This document shows positions 25,756-32,899 of a stretch of DNA of 64,000 nucleotides, piece by piece. Source of the stretch: Chloroflexi bacterium AL-N1 (GTDB taxonomy: Bacteria > Chloroflexota > Chloroflexia > Chloroflexales > Roseiflexaceae); NCBI GenBank assembly GCA_013122435.1, contig WYDT01000003.1:124001-188000 (forward strand). The letters are read 5' to 3'. Below the pieces are notes generated by a model. That model made no database searches and was not told the origin of the DNA. It worked only from the letters and a program-made list of their open reading frames with translations. The position numbers were made by a program, and so were the translations under genes. Within the stretch, counting starts at the first letter, position 1, and every line of letters starts with the position of its first letter.

Positions 25756-27909
25756 ATGCAACGCACGTCCATTTCATTACAACGCTCTTTTTACATGCGT
25801 GCACTGACCCTAGTGCTTATCGTATGTGTGCTTACCTCACTCATGATTGTCTCAGATGCAGCACAAGCTGAACCTGCCCCGAGTCCACAATTCCCGCAGG
25901 AAGACGATTGGTGGCTTCCCGCGTGGGTCGAACCAAGCGGTTATAGTGGTGTGTACGGTGGCTTCAATGGCCCTGGTGATCTTCTTGATGTTGAAGATGT
26001 CAAGATAGTTTGGAAAGAGGTCAATCCCGCAGAAGGTGTTTATAATTGGTGGCGATTGGAAGAAGCTCTGGAAAGCGGGGATTCGGTCTGGCTACGTTTT
26101 TTTGCATCTGATGTGTTACACGTCCCTGATTGGCTGAAAGAGAAATATCCCGATCTGCGTGTGCATCGGTATCGCTGGCCAGATGGTGGTTATGATGACA
26201 TCACAGGGTATAACTATGGTAATAGTACAACCCACAGCCCTGGTGACTTCTACGAGATCTGGGACCCACGCTTTGAGGCCGAGTATACAAAACTGCTGCA
26301 GGATTTCAAACAGCGCTTTGGCTCACATCCCCAGATCAAGTTTGCCTACATGAATACAGGATGGCGCTGGGGTGAGTGGAGTATCAAATGGGTGCCTGAA
26401 ATGGTCGAACAGGGCACCACACCTCAAGAGTATATTGCCTGGTTCAAGCGTTCTGTCGATGTGTCCATTGATGCCTTTGACGGGCGAGCTGGGAAGCTGG
26501 TATACACTGGCACAGGCGACGAAGAGTGGATCGAGTGGACTGGTGATGAGACTAGTTACAATGCCTGGAACGATGCCATCAATACTTCAGATGGTGGAAA
26601 CATACTATCCAAATATGTGCTCAATAAAGGACTGGGTGTCCGTGATGGATGGACCGAAGTCTTTAACTTTTATGCCTCACGACCTGACTGGGGAACCAGT
26701 CTCGAAACGATTGGTGATCATCGATACAGTGTCATAGACGAAGATTACCCGCTGATTGCCACACCAGATCGTTTCTTTGGAACCGAGAATGAGGACTACT
26801 ATTATCTATGGAATGAAGATCGGCTCGACAATTACTACTTCAACAAGATGGCCAACCTCAACATGTTACGCCTACGTATGAACTGGGTGTTCTGGGGTGA
26901 TTATAGCGTCGCACCAGAGATATTTGAGTATACCCGCAAAACGATGGGGAAGACCGTCACCGACTCTCCTGATGCGTGGGTCGCATTGCGACAGTATGCC
27001 GTTATGCCCGAGATGGGTGGTGATGGTATTGAAAATATTCGCAACTATGAACGCTGGGTGATGCAGCGCGAGGTAGAACCTAATGGACGTACCGTGGCAA
27101 CCCATCGTATTGACCCACCGACAGACTCGGGTGATTTTCCCGAAATCAATGGGGGCAGCTACGAGGCGTTGCGGACCGATCATGCAAATGGCAGTGATTA
27201 CATGTATTTTGATGTAGAAGATCGCTTCATCAAGGGTGGTAGCAACAACATTCAGATCAAAGTCACCTATCTTGACGATTTCGATGGGGACTGGTGGATT
27301 GAGTATGATGCTGCTGATGAAAAGAAGTACAAGGCGACAGAACCGCACACAAATACGAATGATAAGCAATGGAAAACGGTGACATTTGAAGTGCCGGATG
27401 CAGCTTTCACAAATGGGCAAACTGATGGTATGGATTTCCGCATCTATAATGGCGGACAGGATGATATAGCGGTACGTTTTGTGCGGGTCATCAAGCTAAC
27501 TGAGCCCGACAACAGTGACCCTTCACCTGTCTATTTGCCACTCGTTCAAAAACTTACACTGGTTGACGCTACCGACGGTCAAGCTATAGATGACTACAGT
27601 ATGTCAGATGGTGAGATTACCCTGGATTTGAATACCTTGCCTACTGATCTGAGCATCCAGGCGACGATAGATGAACAATCCACAGAGAGCGTTCAGTTTG
27701 CTGTGGATGGCCAGATCGCGCAAACAGAAAGCCACAGTCCCTATTGTTTGAAAGGGGATCGTGCAACAGATAGCGACCGTATCTGCAATGCTGTTTCCTG
27801 GCTGACCACACCGGGTACCTATGAATTGACCGTGACACCATTTGCTGAAGATCAAGGCCTGGGGGAGCAAGGTAGTACACAAACGATACAAGTCAACGTT
27901 GTTCAGTGA
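25756..27909 (+). CDS. Exported glycoside-hydrolase-like protein with Ig-like tail
   Basis: The start at 25756 is supported by AAGGAG 9 bp upstream; an in-frame ATG at 25702 lies inside the intercistronic hairpin. The 717 residues begin with a signal peptide (to about 38). DVKIVWKEVNPAEGVYNWWRLEEAL and WLRFFASDVLHVPDWL are typical of clan GH-A barrels such as GH42-like beta-galactosidases (the pattern P.EG.Y.W..L), and KFAYMNTGWRWGEWS may be the acid/base strand. After the barrel (to about 430) comes a beta-sandwich, a VYLPLVQ motif near 592 and an Ig-like C-terminus with a Cys pair. Likely a secreted beta-glycosidase; family not certain. Confidence 0.7.
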   Translation: MQRTSISLQRSFYMRALTLVLIVCVLTSLMIVSDAAQAEPAPSPQFPQEDDWWLPAWVEPSGYSGVYGGFNGPGDLLDVEDVKIVWKEVNPAEGVYNWWRLEEALESGDSVWLRFFASDVLHVPDWLKEKYPDLRVHRYRWPDGGYDDITGYNYGNSTTHSPGDFYEIWDPRFEAEYTKLLQDFKQRFGSHPQIKFAYMNTGWRWGEWSIKWVPEMVEQGTTPQEYIAWFKRSVDVSIDAFDGRAGKLVYTGTGDEEWIEWTGDETSYNAWNDAINTSDGGNILSKYVLNKGLGVRDGWTEVFNFYASRPDWGTSLETIGDHRYSVIDEDYPLIATPDRFFGTENEDYYYLWNEDRLDNYYFNKMANLNMLRLRMNWVFWGDYSVAPEIFEYTRKTMGKTVTDSPDAWVALRQYAVMPEMGGDGIENIRNYERWVMQREVEPNGRTVATHRIDPPTDSGDFPEINGGSYEALRTDHANGSDYMYFDVEDRFIKGGSNNIQIKVTYLDDFDGDWWIEYDAADEKKYKATEPHTNTNDKQWKTVTFEVPDAAFTNGQTDGMDFRIYNGGQDDIAVRFVRVIKLTEPDNSDPSPVYLPLVQKLTLVDATDGQAIDDYSMSDGEITLDLNTLPTDLSIQATIDEQSTESVQFAVDGQIAQTESHSPYCLKGDRATDSDRICNAVSWLTTPGTYELTVTPFAEDQGLGEQGSTQTIQVNVVQ

Positions 27910-27984
27910 TGATAGATGTACGTTTTGCACATAATCGCCATTAACCTGGACTGATTGGAAACAAGCATACCGCCATACAGGCAA

Positions 27985-28042
27985 CATGCGCTGGCACAGC
28001 GGCAAAAGAAGTTGGCACGTGTGCCAGCGCATGCTCTCTTTT
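27985..28042 (+). terminator. Strong intrinsic terminator
   Basis: CATGCGCTGGCAC and GTGCCAGCGCATG form a perfect 13 bp stem around a 23-base region, followed by CTCTCTTTT. It lies 75 bp after the hydrolase-like gene and ends that transcript. The remaining bases to 28231 are A+T-rich and hold no supported gene. Confidence 0.7.
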
Positions 28043-28231
28043 AACTTCGGATATACCTCTTGTTATTCTCTTATCATTGTTATGGTCCTGTCGTTTTGCA
28101 GCAGCACATATTCTGAGCATTTGAGCATAGGCTCAGAGGCTTGTTTCTGTTACTCTGGAAGCACATTCTGGCTACACAATTGAAGTAACGATGTAATCCT
28201 TTTCCATAAGCACTGAAAGAGATCATAAAGC

Positions 28232-29227
28232 ATGTTTGTTGCTTTATACAGATCATGTTTCTGGTACATATGCGTCATTATTGGTATCGGTTTTATTGCA
28301 CTGCACGGAAAAGCTTTTTCATCTACTCCCCCTGTAAACGAGACACCTATCTATCCTGATGATACACAACTGACTGCTGTATCGATTCCACAAGACATTG
28401 AACGGCCCACGTATCTCCAGCCAATGATTGACTCTGTATTTGGCACACAAGTTATCCGTATTTCTGATCAGGTGGGTTTTGGCTCAAATGCAATGGCTTT
28501 GCGTCATACGGATGCGACAAATCAACCCTGGAACGCGGATGGTTCTCTGCTTATGTTAGGTCACACCAACCCAGCGGCACTACTGGATGGACAGACATAC
28601 GCATTTTTGCGCTGGGTCTATCAGCCCTCAGATGCTATGTGGTTGCATACCGATCCACATAGTATGATCGGCACACTTTCTGATAATAATCAGTTGGTGA
28701 GGTTTGATATACGAATGGATTGGTCATACGAAATTATGCACACTTTTGACGAATTTGATGTGATTGGCCTTGGGGCAAGGCAGAGTAATCTGAGCACAGA
28801 TGATCGCTCCCTGGTATTCTTTGGCTTTACTGAGAACCAAACAACATTAGTTGTGTATGATTTGCAGGATGAAACCATTGGTTCACGCCTTGATTTGGGA
28901 ACAGATCAGGTCGGAACCGATGAGAAAACACAATTATTGTCGGCTGCACAGATTGGGCAGGATTTCTATGTTCCCTGTCGCAACACTGATCGCCCTGGAT
29001 GGGCCTATATTAGCCATTTTGGTAATGATGCTCCAGAGAAACCGTATTTTGGTGAGGCCTTTGTGGTCAAGCTCGATGGGAGTGGTACGGTGAATCGATT
29101 TGCACATACACATCATACAATGCAGGACAACTTCGCAAACTGTCCGATGGTGGCGCCAAATCAGGATGGGAGCAGGGTTCTCTGGGCCAGTGATTGGGGT
29201 GATGTGGATGCGCCAGTCTACACCTAA
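28232..29227 (+). CDS. Exported beta-propeller-like protein, C-terminus shifted out of frame
   Basis: A 331-residue exported protein (signal about 8-30). Repeated strands such as NQPWNADGSLLMLGHTN, DDRSLVFFGFTENQTTLVVYDL and NQDGSRVLWASDWGD follow the pattern of WD40-like/oligogalacturonide-lyase-type beta-propellers, with Asp-Gly-Ser turns. The frame ends at TAA (29225-29227) directly after DVDAPVYT. If one base is skipped there, translation goes on as NITKMFENTTSVAIYLPFMQ and stops, giving the YLPL-type tail seen on neighbouring proteins. So the last 20 residues seem to be lost by a one-base insertion, or the assembly has an error. The protein may still fold. Weak ribosome site. Confidence 0.65.
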   Translation: MFVALYRSCFWYICVIIGIGFIALHGKAFSSTPPVNETPIYPDDTQLTAVSIPQDIERPTYLQPMIDSVFGTQVIRISDQVGFGSNAMALRHTDATNQPWNADGSLLMLGHTNPAALLDGQTYAFLRWVYQPSDAMWLHTDPHSMIGTLSDNNQLVRFDIRMDWSYEIMHTFDEFDVIGLGARQSNLSTDDRSLVFFGFTENQTTLVVYDLQDETIGSRLDLGTDQVGTDEKTQLLSAAQIGQDFYVPCRNTDRPGWAYISHFGNDAPEKPYFGEAFVVKLDGSGTVNRFAHTHHTMQDNFANCPMVAPNQDGSRVLWASDWGDVDAPVYT

Positions 29228-29288
29228 TATAACAAAAATGTTTGAGAACACCACATCAGTGGCAATCTACCTTCCATTTATGCAATAA
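29226..29288 (+). pseudogene. Frame-shifted C-terminal tail of the beta-propeller gene
   Basis: In the next frame this stretch encodes NITKMFENTTSVAIYLPFMQ and a stop. It has no start codon of its own in a sensible place, and its IYLPFMQ ending matches the IYLPLIR end of the downstream gene. It is best read as the displaced tail of the preceding gene. Confidence 0.55.
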
Positions 29289-29327
29289 ATAGTATCGTTA
29301 CATGTGCGCCATGGCGAGGATTCAGCT

Positions 29328-30956
29328 ATGCAAACTCGTTTTTGCCTGCCAGTATGGTCGAAACTCATACAACAAGTGTCAGCAGTTACTCTGCTGGCGC
29401 TTTTGCTGCTTGCCGTTGTGTGGCAACTCTCGTATGCGACGGCTACGCCACAACAAATGATGATAGATCAAGCTACCAGCATGGTGCAAAGAACCTATCT
29501 GCCTGATCCGGCCTCCAACCTAAACGCCCGCCCTGCGTATAGCATTCGGCTGGCCCACCAGAACGCGTGGGAATCCGTAACGGTTTACAACAAGCTCAAC
29601 ACAACTGTCGAAATGGTACAAGCATCCGCTGCGACACCTATGCCCAATCCTACCGGAATAACGTACCATGTTTCCGGTGAGGGTGATGATAGTAATGATG
29701 GTCTGAGCGACACGACACCCTTCCGTACGCTACAACAAGCTGCAGATCTGACAGAAGCGGGAGATACGGTGCTCGTTATGAATGGTGTGTATCGCAATGA
29801 ACAGCCGAATACAAATATTTTGACCATCACGCGTTCCGGTACTGCTGATGAGTGGATTACCTATAAGGCATATCCCGGCCATACGCCTCAGCTGGAATCG
29901 ACGGATAATTGGCATGCTATCAATATCAATGGTGCTGCATATATTGTGGTCGAGGGGTTGCTGTTACGCGGCAACAATACAAATGTGACTGAAGAACAGG
30001 CGCGTAGTCAATTGCAAGATACTGACAATGATGGCAAGCCAGATGCCATGGAGCCACAGCCAGCATACTCCGGCAATGGTATTGGGATCACCAAGCCATC
30101 CAATAGTGATGAGTATCCTCATCATATTGTGATCCGCAAGAATACAGTATCGCAGTTTGGCGGTGGGGGCATGTATACTTTTAATGCCGATTACATTACC
30201 ATCGAGGATAATGTTGTGTCTGATAATGGATGGTATTCGCCCTATGGTAACAGCAACATATCGATGTATCAAAACTGGGATTCTGCGCCACAGAATGAGG
30301 AGTATCGTATGATTATTCGCGGCAATATCACCTATGGAAGTAAAAATATCCTTCCCTGTGCCTGCTCAGGTTTTACCGAAGTGACCGATGGCAATGGTAT
30401 TATCGTCGACGGTCTGCGAAATACACAGAGCGGTGCGCCTTTTAAGGCATATACAGGTCGTACATTGATTGCCAACAATATATTGTATGACAACGGTGGC
30501 CGAGGTATCAACATTTTTAGCAGCGACCACATTGATATTGTCAATAACACGAGCTACCAGAATTCTACCCATCCTGAGATTGAGGATGGTGAGATTGCGA
30601 ATATCAATGCCAGTGATGTTCGTGTGTACAACAACGTTTTCTGGGCGCGTGCCGATCGTCCGGTAAACACATTCTTTAATGCTGATGACGTTGTGTTTGA
30701 TTACAATCTGGTCTATGGTGGCACCGCGTTTGAAAGCGAACAGCCCCATAATCTGGTGAATATCGACCCACAGTTTGTTGATGTGGCGCATCGTAATTTC
30801 CGTCTTCAGGATAACAGTGCTGGTATTGATGCAGGAATTACGGCATTGGCACCGCAAGACGATATTATTGGTACGCGGCGTCCTCAGGGGAATGGCATCG
30901 ACATTGGTGCATACGAAAAAGGTGATACTACCATCTACCTTCCGCTTATTCGTTAA
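29328..30956 (+). CDS. Exported parallel beta-helix protein with YLPLIR tail
   Basis: The start at 29328 has GAGGA 8 bp upstream. Of 542 residues, about 8-38 form a signal. Residues about 55-95 (YLPDPASNLNARPAYSIRLAHQNAWESVTVYN) match a segment of the DUF4832 protein and look like a transplanted piece. From about 105 to 525 lies a right-handed parallel beta-helix resembling PL9/DUF1565 proteins: YHVSGEGDDSNDGLSDTTPFRTLQQAADL, GGGGMYTFNADYITIEDNVV, GRGINIFSSDHIDIVNNTSYQN. A GNGIDIGAYE motif, typical of the helix end, precedes the C-terminal IYLPLIR. Probably a secreted polysaccharide lyase or epimerase. It ends the exported cluster. Confidence 0.75.
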   Translation: MQTRFCLPVWSKLIQQVSAVTLLALLLLAVVWQLSYATATPQQMMIDQATSMVQRTYLPDPASNLNARPAYSIRLAHQNAWESVTVYNKLNTTVEMVQASAATPMPNPTGITYHVSGEGDDSNDGLSDTTPFRTLQQAADLTEAGDTVLVMNGVYRNEQPNTNILTITRSGTADEWITYKAYPGHTPQLESTDNWHAININGAAYIVVEGLLLRGNNTNVTEEQARSQLQDTDNDGKPDAMEPQPAYSGNGIGITKPSNSDEYPHHIVIRKNTVSQFGGGGMYTFNADYITIEDNVVSDNGWYSPYGNSNISMYQNWDSAPQNEEYRMIIRGNITYGSKNILPCACSGFTEVTDGNGIIVDGLRNTQSGAPFKAYTGRTLIANNILYDNGGRGINIFSSDHIDIVNNTSYQNSTHPEIEDGEIANINASDVRVYNNVFWARADRPVNTFFNADDVVFDYNLVYGGTAFESEQPHNLVNIDPQFVDVAHRNFRLQDNSAGIDAGITALAPQDDIIGTRRPQGNGIDIGAYEKGDTTIYLPLIR

Positions 30957-30971
30957 TGTTCATCTGTATTC

Positions 30972-31010
30972 AAAAGATCTGAAGGAGTGTTGAGATCTTT
31001 TGGTGCTTTT
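30972..31010. terminator. Terminator at the end of the exported cluster
   Basis: AAAAGATCT and AGATCTTTT form a perfect 9 bp stem with a 12-base loop, followed by GGTGCTTTT. It lies between the convergent beta-helix and lipase-like genes and can work in both directions. Confidence 0.65.
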
Positions 31011-32483
31011 CTATACCAATTGCTCACGCATAAACGCAATAACCTCTTCATTGTCAAAGTAGCCAAAGTGACTCACTGCGGTACGTAGTTGTCGGTCTGG
31101 TGGAACTATACTGGTAGGGATATCGATAGCGTTCATACTCGCTGTAGGCACAATCAGATCGTTGGGTGCGTCGATAAAGGCTTGTGCTGCAAACGCTTTG
31201 AATGCCTCACGAAATCCTGCTTCTGATATGCCAAAAGCACTAAAAGCAGATGTCACTGTAGCATACCGCACCCGACTCTGTAGTGCTCCTGCAAGGGTAG
31301 CTGGATCAGCAGAGACATTGAGTTTTTGAAGGAAGTCGCTGTTAGGTGCCATGGCACTAATGCCAGGCAGTGCGAAGATGCCTTGTGATGCGGCTTTGAG
31401 GATGTATTCAAGCGTCATGGGTATCCAGACAGCGGCTCCGGCTGCCATGGTCAACCACTCAGCGGCAGTCAGGCCAATCGAGATTAAGCGATCCCAGCGT
31501 TGTTGTTCGGCGAGGCGTGTGCCCCTATGCGGAGATCCGTGCGTAATCAACTTCTGGGGTACAAACTGATCAACGGGGTCAAGTAGTTCTATCAGGCTAC
31601 GTGCTACCAGACCGCCGCGACTATGCGCCACAATATCGACAGATAGCCGGAGATCTTCGGGGATCATCGCCACGAGATTACGGGCATTCTCAAGTGGGTC
31701 GTGGCTAACTGTTGGATGGTCGTAGCTCAGAACGGCATCATACCCTGCACCGAGTTGAGGGAGAAATGTGGCCCCACTGCTTCCTTTGGTTGAACTACTA
31801 AAGCCATGGATAAACAGTAGTACACGACGTTCCTCACCGGGTGGCAGTAGCGCACGCCAGGCTTCAAATCCCTCAAGAGGCTGAAATGAATCGCGGAAGG
31901 CCAAAACACGTGGCTCATCTTCGAAGCGTCGAATTGTATCTAAAATGGCTCGATCAAAGGGGCTTTTGACGATCTGTAATATCCGTTTGAAGACCATATC
32001 TCCAACAACATCACCAATAATCTCACCAACGCCAAGCGTGCCTCCGGCTGGCTGATCTCGGTCAAGCATCATGGGATGAATGGGAAAACGGAGCGATGTG
32101 CTGTCTGGTCCAGGCGCTAATGTGGCTGCTGGGGGTGGTGCAGCCATTGGTAAGGTACAATCATAGATAGTGCCGTGGGGTGTCTGGATCATCTGTATAA
32201 GGGCAAAAGCTGCCTCTTCCGTTGGTTGAAACTCCAACTCGGCCTGCTCGTCGCCCCCAAGAACCACGCCCGGTGTTCGCTGAATATCGAGTATGATAGG
32301 CTCTTCGGCGGGTGCAAACAATTGCATTGGTACTGGTATACTAGTGTTCATTTCATCACCACCAAGTGTCGCACTTGGTGGTGAGGCCATCTCAGCAGAA
32401 CCGCTCCATGAACTGGCTGGTTTGAGCTTTGTGCGTGGGGTGAGATCAATTGGTTGTTTAGAAGAAGGACCAAATAGGGGCAT
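31011..32483 (-). CDS. Lipase-like alpha/beta hydrolase with long N-terminal extension
   Basis: A 490-residue protein with a textbook AAGGAGG site. Residues about 1-215 are an unassigned, Pro-rich region. The hydrolase domain follows: VLLFIHGFSSSTKGSSG (oxyanion hole) near 233, DIVAHSRGGLVARSLIE near 285 with the nucleophile Ser, ITHGSPHRGTRLA near 314, and NDLIVPTASM near 448 supplying Asp, with a late His in AVSHFGYF. The pattern is that of triacylglycerol-lipase/PGAP1-like hydrolases. There is no signal peptide, so it acts inside the cell or at a membrane through its hydrophobic segment (about 338-362). Substrate unknown. Confidence 0.7.
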   Translation of the reverse strand: MPLFGPSSKQPIDLTPRTKLKPASSWSGSAEMASPPSATLGGDEMNTSIPVPMQLFAPAEEPIILDIQRTPGVVLGGDEQAELEFQPTEEAAFALIQMIQTPHGTIYDCTLPMAAPPPAATLAPGPDSTSLRFPIHPMMLDRDQPAGGTLGVGEIIGDVVGDMVFKRILQIVKSPFDRAILDTIRRFEDEPRVLAFRDSFQPLEGFEAWRALLPPGEERRVLLFIHGFSSSTKGSSGATFLPQLGAGYDAVLSYDHPTVSHDPLENARNLVAMIPEDLRLSVDIVAHSRGGLVARSLIELLDPVDQFVPQKLITHGSPHRGTRLAEQQRWDRLISIGLTAAEWLTMAAGAAVWIPMTLEYILKAASQGIFALPGISAMAPNSDFLQKLNVSADPATLAGALQSRVRYATVTSAFSAFGISEAGFREAFKAFAAQAFIDAPNDLIVPTASMNAIDIPTSIVPPDRQLRTAVSHFGYFDNEEVIAFMREQLV

Positions 32484-32562
32484 TGTTAACCTCCTTATGG
32501 TATTGTCTATGTGATTGTCTCACAGGAATATGGCATGATGCAAGCGGCAAAACAAAAAAACA

Positions 32563-32640
32563 CCAAAATGCCTGAGGGGGCCTGGCTTGCCAGACCCCCT
32601 CAAACAAGAGAAGAGAGGAGAAGGAGATATTGGAATTATA
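32563..32640. repeat. 78 bp palindromic repeat, copy 1
   Basis: It is nearly identical to 32712-32789 (one difference seen, T/C). It contains a long hairpin: TGAGGGGG pairs with CCCCCTCA and, inside a C/A mismatch, CTGGC pairs with GCCAG over a TT loop. The A+G-rich flank AACAAGAGAAGAGAGGAG follows. Confidence 0.85.
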
Positions 32641-32711
32641 ACACATATTATCATTTTGTCTACACAGTTTCTCGGCAGAATTATGCGAATAATATGGAGA
32701 TAAAAGAAACG

Positions 32712-32789
32712 CCAAAATGCCTGAGGGGGCCTGGCTTGCCAGACCCCCCCAAACAAGAGAAGAGAGGAGAAGGAGATATTGGAATTATA
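32712..32789. repeat. 78 bp palindromic repeat, copy 2
   Basis: Second copy of the preceding repeat, in the same orientation 149 bp downstream. Both lie in the 416 bp region between the lipase-like gene and the divergent glycosyltransferase gene, which otherwise holds no supported gene. The unit has no coding sense and looks like a REP or MITE-type element. Confidence 0.85.
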
Positions 32790-32899
32790 TCATACCTTTG
32801 AAGTTTTGCAAGCATCATTTTGTATGCCCGGTAAATTAAATTTACTACAGACTATCATATTTGTTCTGGCTGCTCCTGGTCAAGGAAAATACAAGATAC

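Noticed and set aside
32563..32789. The two 78 bp repeats as a CRISPR array
   Set aside because: Only two copies, long repeats and no cas genes; the hairpin and flank suit a REP/MITE element.
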